Source: Spirochaetaceae bacterium (GTDB lineage: Bacteria; Spirochaetota; Spirochaetia; B11-G9). Taken from it: a stretch of 24,578 bases of DNA. The DNA is taken from positions 1-24,578 of the forward strand of contig JAUVLL010000006.1 in assembly GCA_030600745.1 (NCBI GenBank), given 5' to 3'. The notes under the pieces were generated by a model that worked only from the letters and a program-made list of their open reading frames with translations, made no database searches and was not told the origin of the DNA. How positions within the stretch are numbered: position 1 is the first letter of the stretch; every line of letters starts with the position of its first letter. The position numbers and the translations under genes were made by a program. Shown here piece by piece: positions 15,012 to 21,392 of the stretch.

Positions 15012-17770
15012 TTTTTTCTCCATGATTTAATGTTTAAACCTAATTTTTCGTTAACTATTATTAATATTGCCGGATGGAACAGAACTGAATAGAGGAACGC
15101 AATGGCCAGTGCCAGTGACAGTACTATTCCTGTACTTCTCATTGCCCTCATAATTGAAGGTATAAAGGAGGCAAATCCAATCACTGTGGTCAGGGTCGTC
15201 ATAAGAAGAGCTGTACCTGTTCTGGCTATTACCAGATCCATTTCCCCCTTTCCCTCTCTTAGATACCTGTGATTTATATGGACCGCATTATCGATCCCTA
15301 TACCTATAAGAAGAGGCACAACAATAATATTAACAAAGTCAAATTTTATCCCTGTCAGAGCCATAATCCCAAACAGAGTTATAAATGAACTTAGAAGAGG
15401 AAGCATTGAAATAACAGCCAGTTTAATATTTTTAAAATCAGCAACAAGAATCAGAAACACTGCAATAAGGGCAAAAATTGATGCCCGTCTGCCGTCTTCC
15501 TGTGCCATTAAGTTCATTTGATCCCCCACAAGAATCATACCCGTTCCCTTATCAGTAACAGATTCCATCTGATCAGTAAAAATGTCCCTGTAAGTTCCCT
15601 CCCAGGGGTTCTGTGTAGGACTGATTGAGATAAGATACGAGTCCCCATCTCTCGAGATAAGAGAATCTCTGATATTTGAAGGAAGCATATCAAGGCTTAT
15701 TTTATCTGTGGAAGCCATAGTTCTTATTTTCTGATTCATCTTGTCAAAAATATCACTCTGCAAAGCTTTCATAGATGGTGAAACTCCAATATCAATATTA
15801 TCTTCCAACATTAAAAAGAGTCTGTCAAAACTTGTTTCTTCTACCTTTGCCCCGTCCTCATCTAAACCTGTTATAGCTCCAAGTGTATGAACCAATCTGT
15901 TCATATTTCCCATATAGGCCATGTCTCCCATCTCCATGAGATTCATCTCTAATCTATAGAGTTCTTCCAGAAGGTTTTCTGTGTTAACAGTGGAAGAAGG
16001 ATCCACACTATCCAGATCAATGATAAACTGCCTTAGGGAACTGCCTCTCTCTTTGTATTCTTTATCACTTACATAGAAATCAGCTAGAGATTCCACAGAT
16101 TTAACGGAAGAAAGCTTATCAATTTTTTCGGATAAATCTCTTACCTCTTCCAGATCTGTAGAAATAATAAGAAGACCATCCGGAGCCATGCCAAATTCCT
16201 TTATCATCTCATCATTTAGATGTACAGATTCCAGCCCTTTTGCCTCCATCTCCAGTAGGTTATCCTGAATACCGACATCTCCTGCTTTTAGAGAAAAAGA
16301 AATAATAATAAGGGACATTATTACAGCAATCGTAATAGGAGCTTTAACAAGAAGTTTCCCAATTCCTGATGCTGCATCAGATTTAATTTTTACTTTTGAG
16401 AAAATCCTATTACCGGTTTTTCCTTTTTTTATTAAACGATGCTCCCTGTAAGCAAGAAGGGGTGGTATCATTAAGATCATAACAAACAGCTCACTTAAGA
16501 TTCCCATGCCGGCAACAAATCCAAGTTCTTTTATAAGATTATTCTTGGCAACAGCAAGTGTGAAAAATGCTGCTGCAGTAGTTAGGGCTCCTGTAATAAT
16601 TCCTGAACCGCTTTTAATAAGTGAATGTTCAACAGCGGTCTTAAAATCCGCACCTCCGTCCCTCTCCTGAATATATCCGGAAAGCAGGTGGATAGCATAA
16701 TCAATACCCATACCAAGTAATGCAACAATATACATTGCAGTCATAATATTCAGTCTATGTATAATTAATCCGCTTAAGCCCAAAGTCCATAGTATACCGG
16801 TAATCAGGGGTATTCCCGATATAAGAGGAACAGAGAACATTCTAAAAATAAGAACAAGGAGCCCGAGAATAAGAACAAGAGCTAAAATGGATGATACAGC
16901 AAGCCCCTGACCGGATGTGACCATTTCGTCTCTTCCTACGGTTGTAATGCCTGTCAGACCTGCCTTAATTTCTCTTTCGGAAGCTATCTTTTTAGCCCCG
17001 GTTTCTATTGTATCAACTCCGGGCTGCAGGAGAGATATATCATTTATTGTAAAAGAAGGCTGAACAATCATGAGCCCCATTCTGTTATCATTGCTCATTA
17101 TGTAAGGATCCCCGAACATATAGGATTCCAGAACTTTATCCAGCTCTGAGTCAGATATAACCTTTCCTTCTGCAGCATATTCAATAAGTTTTAGAAGCTC
17201 CCCCAACCCCTTAAATTGAGCAACAGCCTGCGACTCTTCATCAGCAAGCTTGTCACTGTTTCCGGAATATTCAGTTTCAAAGTCATCATTTATATGCTCC
17301 AAAAGTGGTACCAGATTCAGGTTATTGTACGAACGTTTTAACCTCTCAAGATCATCTATTTTTGTCAGCATTAAACCGTGTTCTTTGAACAAACTCATAT
17401 CAACACTGCCTATTACACTGGAAATATAGGGTTTATAAATATCCTTTTTATATTCCAGGGTTAATTTATCAATTACATCCTTAACAGTTTTTTCCGCTTT
17501 CATTGGATCTTCTATGGATCTTCCATCAATTACAACCAGAATACCAGAGGCATAAGAAAAATTTTCAACAATCTCTTTAAAGTCTTGAACCTGATTGGAT
17601 TTATCAGGAAGCATGGAATAGAAAGTCATTTCCATTTTTAGTCTTGCAATTCCAAATCCAAGTATCACTGTTATTGCAAGGGCAATCAGAAGGGCTTTCC
17701 CCCAGTTTTCCACTGACCATCCGGCCCATCGGCTAAGTATCTTTTCTCTGAAATTCTGATTTTGATTCAT
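15008..17770 (-). CDS. RND-superfamily exporter, MMPL/HAE3 type
   Basis: 920 residues. A proton-driven inner-membrane exporter with the two-fold RND layout: one N-terminal helix (about 26-43), a periplasmic domain, five helices (about 286-420), an additional helix near 480, a second periplasmic domain, then about five helices (about 750-905). Seen: 'LLGMGIDYAIHLLSGYIQER' with D357-Y358, and the repeat 'LIGIGIDNAVHINHRYLREG' with D827. These are the GxGxD(Y) motifs of MMPL/HAE3 pumps linked to proton movement; the second Tyr is Asn here. SD AGGATGAG precedes the ATG. A palindromic operator (17785-17803) lies just upstream. Substrate is likely a lipid or other amphiphile, inferred from the LolA-like partner. 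Confidence 0.92.
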   Translation of the reverse strand: MNQNQNFREKILSRWAGWSVENWGKALLIALAITVILGFGIARLKMEMTFYSMLPDKSNQVQDFKEIVENFSYASGILVVIDGRSIEDPMKAEKTVKDVIDKLTLEYKKDIYKPYISSVIGSVDMSLFKEHGLMLTKIDDLERLKRSYNNLNLVPLLEHINDDFETEYSGNSDKLADEESQAVAQFKGLGELLKLIEYAAEGKVISDSELDKVLESYMFGDPYIMSNDNRMGLMIVQPSFTINDISLLQPGVDTIETGAKKIASEREIKAGLTGITTVGRDEMVTSGQGLAVSSILALVLILGLLVLIFRMFSVPLISGIPLITGILWTLGLSGLIIHRLNIMTAMYIVALLGMGIDYAIHLLSGYIQERDGGADFKTAVEHSLIKSGSGIITGALTTAAAFFTLAVAKNNLIKELGFVAGMGILSELFVMILMIPPLLAYREHRLIKKGKTGNRIFSKVKIKSDAASGIGKLLVKAPITIAVIMSLIIISFSLKAGDVGIQDNLLEMEAKGLESVHLNDEMIKEFGMAPDGLLIISTDLEEVRDLSEKIDKLSSVKSVESLADFYVSDKEYKERGSSLRQFIIDLDSVDPSSTVNTENLLEELYRLEMNLMEMGDMAYMGNMNRLVHTLGAITGLDEDGAKVEETSFDRLFLMLEDNIDIGVSPSMKALQSDIFDKMNQKIRTMASTDKISLDMLPSNIRDSLISRDGDSYLISISPTQNPWEGTYRDIFTDQMESVTDKGTGMILVGDQMNLMAQEDGRRASIFALIAVFLILVADFKNIKLAVISMLPLLSSFITLFGIMALTGIKFDFVNIIVVPLLIGIGIDNAVHINHRYLREGKGEMDLVIARTGTALLMTTLTTVIGFASFIPSIMRAMRSTGIVLSLALAIAFLYSVLFHPAILIIVNEKLGLNIKSWRKK

Positions 17771-17784
17771 ATCTCATCCTTTGA

Positions 17785-17803
17785 CATACCTACTGTAGGT
17801 ATG
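17785..17803. promoter_or_regulatory. Operator palindrome upstream of the RND exporter
   Basis: CATACCTAC-T-GTAGGTATG is a perfect 9-bp inverted repeat around one base, 15 bases before the exporter start. The same core occurs upstream of tetR (18460-18478). It is the probable binding site of the adjacent TetR regulator, blocking transcription or elongation into the exporter unit until a ligand releases it. The sequence match is direct; binding is inferred. Confidence 0.8.
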
Positions 17804-17840
17804 ACTTTTCTAAAAATAAAATTTTATATAAGAAAACTAA

Positions 17841-18440
17841 CTAAACACATATCCTCGCTAGTGTACTCTTTACAAGATCTTTACCAACTTCTTTAAGATC
17901 AGTTCCTGTTGTAAAACCGGAAACAAGCATTGCACCCTCTATCATTGCTACAATTTCGAATGCAAGTATCTTACAGTTTATATCCTTCTTAATAATACCT
18001 TTCGCCTGCTGGTCAAGAAACATCAATTCCAGCCCCTGCTGCATCTCATCGTATATAATTGTAACCATCTCCGCTATTTTCGGGAACTTTTTTATTCCAA
18101 CAAACATCAGGTAGCTGTAATCCATATAATTGCTCACAAAATCCATGTTTAGTGATTCTGACATCATCTGAAATATATTATTAAAAGAAAACAGAGACTC
18201 AAGTACTTCTTCCAGACTTGCATTTTCACTCATAGCATCTGCTGAGAACTCCCGTACCATTTCAAATACAGTAATTATACATTCCAGGAAAAGTTCATCC
18301 TTACTGCTAAAATAATGGTAGATACCTCCCTTGGTAATTCCAATACCCTCTGCTATGGAACTCAATGAAACGGATTCATAATCATTTTTAATAAAATACT
18401 GCAGAGCTTTAAGAACTATTTTATCTTTTGTCTCTTTCAT
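17841..18440 (-). CDS. TetR/AcrR-family transcriptional regulator
   Basis: 199 residues, standard size. N-terminal helix-turn-helix at about residues 25-50, 'SLSSIAEGIGITKGGIYHYF' followed by SSKDELF, a textbook TetR recognition region. The C-terminal all-helical part is the ligand-binding/dimer domain and differs between members, so the inducer cannot be read. It is followed after 70 bases by the RND exporter in the same direction. Matching palindromes lie before both its own promoter and the exporter gene, suggesting autorepression together with control of the pump. A near-consensus TTGACA promoter precedes it. Confidence 0.93.
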   Translation of the reverse strand: MKETKDKIVLKALQYFIKNDYESVSLSSIAEGIGITKGGIYHYFSSKDELFLECIITVFEMVREFSADAMSENASLEEVLESLFSFNNIFQMMSESLNMDFVSNYMDYSYLMFVGIKKFPKIAEMVTIIYDEMQQGLELMFLDQQAKGIIKKDINCKILAFEIVAMIEGAMLVSGFTTGTDLKEVGKDLVKSTLARICV

Positions 18441-18459
18441 AATTACCCTTTTAAAGAAA

Positions 18460-18478
18460 CATACCTACGGTAGGTTTC
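18460..18478. promoter_or_regulatory. Operator palindrome upstream of tetR
   Basis: CATACCTAC-G-GTAGGTTTC: an inverted repeat sharing ACCTAC-N-GTAGGT and the left arm CATACCTAC with the site at 17785-17803; only the outer right arm diverges. It lies 20 bases before the tetR ATG and overlaps the expected transcription start of the promoter at 18485-18511, a classical autorepression position. Confidence 0.78.
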
Positions 18479-18484
18479 TTTAAA

Positions 18485-18511
18485 ATTATCACTTAAAATA
18501 TTTCTTGTCAA
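18485..18511 (-). promoter_or_regulatory. Promoter of tetR
   Basis: On the minus strand, a perfect TTGACA (18511-18506) and GATAAT (18490-18485) are separated by 15 bases; a weaker -10 with longer spacing is also possible. Transcription would start around 18478, inside the operator. Confidence 0.6.
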
Positions 18512-18524
18512 GCTTTTTTTAGAT

Positions 18525-18599
18525 TTATACAAAGCAGAAATTCCCGTCCGGAGCACTCATACCAAGCGGTCCATATCGAGGAGGCACATCCCAATAAGT
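18525..18599 (-). pseudogene. Possible C-terminal remnant of a lost gene upstream of tetR
   Basis: In one minus-strand frame, 24 codons ending in TAA (18525-18527) read 'TYWDVPPRYGPLGMSAPDG' then NFCFV. This is rich in Pro/Gly and unlike the AT-rich non-coding bases around it. It resembles the end of a folded enzyme ('PDGN' followed by aromatic and hydrophobic residues is common at the C-terminus of glyoxalase/VOC proteins). Upstream the frame decays into AT-rich sequence and a stop at about 18636. Too short to assign; chance is not excluded. Confidence 0.3.
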
Positions 18600-18646
18600 A
18601 AGATAGATGTTAAAACTATTTATTATCACTAAATTTCAAAACTTTC

Positions 18647-18677
18647 TATTGACAGTTAACTGTCAATACTATATATT
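18647..18677 (+). promoter_or_regulatory. Promoter with overlapping perfect 22-bp palindrome, driving the triple-MerR regulator
   Basis: TATTGACAGTT (18647-18657) and AACTGTCAATA (18658-18668) form a perfect 22-bp palindrome with no spacer. Its left arm contains TTGACA (18649-18654), and TATATT (18672-18677) follows after exactly 17 bases, giving a strong promoter with the palindrome covering the -35 and most of the spacer. A dimeric regulator bound here would block or remodel the promoter; autoregulation by the downstream gene product is the simplest inference. Confidence 0.8.
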
Positions 18678-18722
18678 ATCCGTAATGAGGCAATACTATA
18701 TATTATCCGTAATGAGGCAATA
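18664..18722 (+). repeat. Tandem duplication of a 27-bp promoter/leader unit
   Basis: Bases 18664-18690 are repeated exactly at 18691-18717, and the first five bases occur again at 18718-18722. Each unit contains the TATATT -10 sequence and a GAGG that can serve as a ribosome site; the GAGG of the second copy (18714-18717) is eight bases before the ATG at 18726. The identity of the copies suggests a recent duplication or a slippage-prone element. Confidence 0.95.
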
Positions 18723-18725
18723 AAT

Positions 18726-19427
18726 ATGGGTGACAAGATACTTTCAAAACAGGATCTGCTTAAAAGAGCTAAAATAGACGATGAAAAATTCCGGTTTTTT
18801 ATCAACCGGAAGATCCTGAAAGAAAAAGACAGTTATACGGAAAAAGATATTGAACAAATACGTGAGTTTCGAAAATCAAACCCGCTGGATCTTAATGATA
18901 TTGTAAAGAAGTTCAAGCTAAACACAGAACAGGTAAAAAGCTTCAATACTTTAGGCCTTATCGAGGGTTCGCTTTACTTCTCCAGTAAAGACCTTGATAT
19001 ATTTCAGTCATGGCAAAAATTAAAACGTTTTGGATACAGCGATGATGCCTGCTTTAAGGTATTAAGTGAAGTTGGAGTACCCAGAGAGGAAAATCTCTTT
19101 GAGAATGAATCCCTAATACAACTGAAGGAACTATCGGAAACAACAGGAATACCCGAGAGAACAATTAAATTTTACGAAAAGGAAAATCTTATTTTAAAAC
19201 CCCGGATATACAAAAATAAACGTTTTTACGAAATGAAAATATTAAATGATCTTATTCTGATAAGGGACATGCAGTATATCGGTTATAAACTAAGCAGTAT
19301 TGCGGAGTTCCTAAACAGTGTAAGGGATGGAAAGGAAAAATCCATTATTACGAAAACCATGAAAGATGAATTAAACGAAAAAATAAAAATCGCAAAAGCA
19401 ATAATAAAGAGAGTAGAGGCTATATGA
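18726..19427 (+). CDS. Regulator with three tandem MerR-like winged-helix modules
   Basis: 233 residues. The third module (about residues 131-198) is a clear MerR-type DNA-binding domain: 'LKELSETTGIPERTIKFYEK' with the wing 'YKNKRFYEMKILNDLILIRD' and 'GYKLSSIAEFL'. Two weaker copies precede it: residues 6-52 ('LSKQDLLKRAKIDDEKFRFF ... YTEKDIEQIREFRK') and 55-115 ('LNDIVKKFKLNTEQVKSFNT LGLIEG ... FSSKDLDIFQSWQKLKRFGY'). A short helix (about 200-233) ends the protein. Ordinary MerR proteins have one such domain followed by a coiled coil and effector domain. GAGG precedes the ATG by eight bases. The stop overlaps the SGNH hydrolase start (ATGA). Likely binds the palindrome at its own promoter; the effector is unknown. 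Confidence 0.8.
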   Translation: MGDKILSKQDLLKRAKIDDEKFRFFINRKILKEKDSYTEKDIEQIREFRKSNPLDLNDIVKKFKLNTEQVKSFNTLGLIEGSLYFSSKDLDIFQSWQKLKRFGYSDDACFKVLSEVGVPREENLFENESLIQLKELSETTGIPERTIKFYEKENLILKPRIYKNKRFYEMKILNDLILIRDMQYIGYKLSSIAEFLNSVRDGKEKSIITKTMKDELNEKIKIAKAIIKRVEAI

Positions 19428-20143
19428 ATAAGAAAATGAAAAATAATCATACATCAGTACTATTTTTAGGAGACTCAATTGTAAAAGGTGTCTCCATGGA
19501 GAACGGACGGTACAAAGTCCTTGAAAGTTCTTATTACAATAAATTTAGAGAAACCGTGTTCTCGAACACAAAAAATGGCGGGAAATTTGGACTTACATCA
19601 GAAAAGCTTCTTTCAAATCTGGAAAAGTTCAAGGAATCTGAACCTGATATTGTATTTATTAGTATTGGAGCAAACGACTGTAATTTTAACTGGAAAGAGA
19701 TTGCTGAAAACCCGGATGGTACTCATCTTCCAACTGTAGGAAAAAATCAGTTTGAAGATAATCTCTGTTCTATCTATAACTACTTTATTAAAAATGATAT
19801 TCCCACTATTTCACTTAACTTCCCCCCCCTTCATGCAGAAAAGTTTTTTAATTTTTTAGCTTCGAAATTGTCAGGAGAGAATATTATAAAATGGCTGAGG
19901 AATATTAGCAGAATTTACTATCATCATGAATCCTACAACAATATTTTCGAAACCGTTACCCGGAACTATAGCATAGATATGATCGATATCCGAAGCAGGT
20001 TCCTGCTGGATGACAATCTGGATGAGCTGATAGGGATAGACGGAATGCATCCAGGGGCAGCAGGGCACGATCTAATATATAGAAGCATAACAGATTTCCT
20101 ACTCACAAGAGCAATACATCAGAATCACGGAAGGGTTGCATAA
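19424..20143 (+). CDS. SGNH/GDSL-family hydrolase
   Basis: 239 residues. Seen: block I 'VLFLGDSIVKG' with nucleophile S18, block III 'ISIGANDCN' (N84, D85), and block V 'GIDGMHPGAAGH' with D206 and H209, so the catalytic set is complete. No signal peptide or membrane segment is evident, so it is probably cytoplasmic. Family members are esterases, lipases or acetyl-hydrolases; the substrate is unknown. The ATG overlaps the regulator stop by four bases, so the two form one translationally coupled unit. Another in-frame ATG four codons later is possible. Confidence 0.88.
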   Translation: MNKKMKNNHTSVLFLGDSIVKGVSMENGRYKVLESSYYNKFRETVFSNTKNGGKFGLTSEKLLSNLEKFKESEPDIVFISIGANDCNFNWKEIAENPDGTHLPTVGKNQFEDNLCSIYNYFIKNDIPTISLNFPPLHAEKFFNFLASKLSGENIIKWLRNISRIYYHHESYNNIFETVTRNYSIDMIDIRSRFLLDDNLDELIGIDGMHPGAAGHDLIYRSITDFLLTRAIHQNHGRVA

Positions 20144-20153
20144 AACCAGATTG

Positions 20154-20182
20154 TAGAGGGCAGGCCTATGTGCCTGTCTCTA
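20154..20182. terminator. Shared terminator hairpin between the SGNH hydrolase and vapC
   Basis: TAGAG (20154-20158) pairs with CTCTA (20178-20182), and CAGGC (20161-20165) with GCCTG (20172-20176), separated by a small internal loop. The plus strand then reads TAAAAATGG rather than T's; on the minus strand the tract is poor too. The hairpin includes the vapC stop codon, in a 36-base convergent gap, where a bidirectional terminator is expected. Confidence 0.4.
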
Positions 20183-20602
20183 TAAAAATGGATTTTCGAT
20201 AGTTAATCCCTGTATTTTCTGCCCATGCTGCATATCCTCTGTTACTAACACTGCACAATTTGAGTTTATTGCTGCTGATATTATTAAAGAATCGTAGAAA
20301 GAATATTTTGTAGTAGCGGAAATATCCAACCCTGTGGAAATAAATTCAAAACCAGGATAGTACACGTTTAGCTGTCTAAAAACCTTTTCCAAATATTCTT
20401 TGGCTGCAAGTACATTCATAGGCGTCTTGAATTTCCTTGTAGCTACATTATAAAATTCCTGGATTACCTGAATACTGATAAATCCTCTGCCATCGATTAA
20501 TGCACTCTTTACTATCTCTCTTGCTTTTTCTCTTTTAATAGTATCCTCTAAATCGAAAGAATAAACAAATATATTTGTATCAATAAAGTAATTATCTTTC
20601 AT
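20180..20602 (-). CDS. vapC: PIN-domain toxin of a VapBC-type system
   Basis: 140 residues. A Mg-dependent ribonuclease of the PIN fold, expected to cut specific RNAs when free of its antitoxin. Seen: the acidic active-site residues D8 ('FIDTNIFVYSFD'), E49 ('VIQEFYN'), D104 ('SFYDSLIISAA') and D123 ('LVTEDMQHG'). All four are present, so it should be active. The start lies 11 bases inside the 3' end of the antitoxin gene, the usual coupled order antitoxin-toxin. Confidence 0.92.
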   Translation of the reverse strand: MKDNYFIDTNIFVYSFDLEDTIKREKAREIVKSALIDGRGFISIQVIQEFYNVATRKFKTPMNVLAAKEYLEKVFRQLNVYYPGFEFISTGLDISATTKYSFYDSLIISAAINSNCAVLVTEDMQHGQKIQGLTIENPFL

Positions 20603-20813
20603 TCATCTCATCTCTGGTAAATTTTCCTCCTGAATTTACAGTAGAGAGCATCTCCATTAGATTTTCATAATCTGCACTAACATTGCCACGATTCACGTAC
20701 TTCGAAATCCAGTCACGGAAAAGTTTATTAAGGGAAGTTTTCTCATATTCTGCTTTTTCCCTGGCTTGATTTATTAATACTTCATCCACACTCAATGTAA
20801 TGTTTCTTATCAT
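20592..20813 (-). CDS. vapB: Ribbon-helix-helix antitoxin (VapB-like) paired with VapC
   Basis: 73 residues. N-terminal ribbon 'RNITLSVDEVLINQAREKAE' and helix 'TSLNKLFRDWISKYV' are typical of ribbon-helix-helix DNA-binding antitoxins; the C-terminal part ('MEMLSTVNSGGKFTRDEM') would wrap the toxin. AGGAG lies seven bases before the ATG. Overlaps vapC by 11 bases. Expected to repress its own promoter, where a repeated ATAGTGT is seen. Confidence 0.88.
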   Translation of the reverse strand: MIRNITLSVDEVLINQAREKAEYEKTSLNKLFRDWISKYVNRGNVSADYENLMEMLSTVNSGGKFTRDEMNER

Positions 20814-20828
20814 ACCATTTCTCCTATT

Positions 20829-20865
20829 ACACTATAATAATACACACTATTTCAGTGCAAATCAA
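20829..20865 (-). promoter_or_regulatory. vapBC promoter with repeated operator-like half-sites
   Basis: Minus strand: TTGATT (20865-20860) and TATTAT (20842-20837) are 17 bases apart. Two direct copies of ATAGTGT (complement of 20829-20835 and 20844-20850) lie 15 bases apart and flank the -10 element, a plausible site for a ribbon-helix-helix dimer pair. Confidence 0.55.
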
Positions 20866-20875
20866 GATAATAATA

Positions 20876-21202
20876 TTATTTTTTATATTTATTACCCTTA
20901 TAATGAGAGTCAATTTCACTGGCAACCTGATGCGTTATTTTCTCTTTAAGGTCTTCCAGCAAACCTTCCATATCGTAATCATCTATCTCATCTTCATCAA
21001 TAAATAATTTATATGGTTTCACACCCAGTGCTTTTGCAATTTCTTCAAGGGTTGCGGCAGAAGGATATTTTCTGCCTATTTCAATTTCACCAATAAAACT
21101 TGTTGATCTACCACACAACTCTGCAAGTTTCATCTGGGAATACTTACGCCGGGATCTGTATTTCTTTATATTGGTAAGTAAAATTCGCTGAATTTCAGTC
21201 AT
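20876..21202 (-). CDS. Small XRE-family helix-turn-helix regulator
   Basis: 108 residues. A single Cro/C1-type domain (about residues 9-66): 'NIKKYRSRRKYSQMKLAELC', 'STSFIGEIEIGRKYPSAATL', 'EEIAKALGVKPYKLF'. It is followed by an acidic stretch 'DEDEIDDYDMEG' and a short charged tail ending in lysines. GAGG precedes the ATG at a good spacing. It is separated from vapB by 62 bases holding the vapBC promoter, so it is probably an independent gene. No metabolic partner is obvious; it could be a stray regulator from the same accessory cargo as vapBC. Confidence 0.87.
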   Translation of the reverse strand: MTEIQRILLTNIKKYRSRRKYSQMKLAELCGRSTSFIGEIEIGRKYPSAATLEEIAKALGVKPYKLFIDEDEIDDYDMEGLLEDLKEKITHQVASEIDSHYKGNKYKK

Positions 21203-21220
21203 ATCTATCCTCTATAAGCC

Positions 21221-21237
21221 ATTAGAGTAATGCTAAT
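21221..21237. promoter_or_regulatory. Small inverted repeat before the XRE regulator
   Basis: ATTAG (21221-21225) and CTAAT (21233-21237) flank seven bases, 18 bases upstream of the regulator start and overlapping a weak TAGCAT -10 (17 bases from TTGTAA on the minus strand). Position fits an autoregulatory operator; the short arms in AT-rich DNA make chance possible. Confidence 0.3.
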
Positions 21238-21248
21238 AGAGAGAATAG

Positions 21249-21277
21249 TTGTTTACAATTAACATTTAGAGTATAAA
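21249..21277 (+). promoter_or_regulatory. Candidate promoter of the aminotransferase operon
   Basis: TTGTTT (21249-21254) and TATAAA (21272-21277) are 17 bases apart. Transcription would start near 21284, leaving a leader of about 110 bases before the ATG at 21393. No terminator or riboswitch-like structure was recognised in that leader. Confidence 0.42.
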
Positions 21278-21392
21278 TTACAGCTTAAAGATAACTAAAT
21301 TAAATATTACAGAAATTTACCTTTTATTATTCTATTCCAAATGGTTCTTTTTATGCTTTAATAGAAAAACTTAGATTAAAAAGGAAATATAA

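Noticed and set aside
18664..18722. The repeated units considered as a CRISPR-like or integrase attachment repeat
   Set aside because: The copies are directly adjacent with no spacer, only two full units exist, and no cas or integrase gene is present; it is a tandem duplication of promoter/leader DNA.
18685..18723. Twelve-codon leader peptide (ATG to TAA) inside the tandem repeat
   Set aside because: No Shine-Dalgarno at its start and no amino-acid bias that would suggest attenuation; the open frame is a by-product of a repeat length divisible by three.
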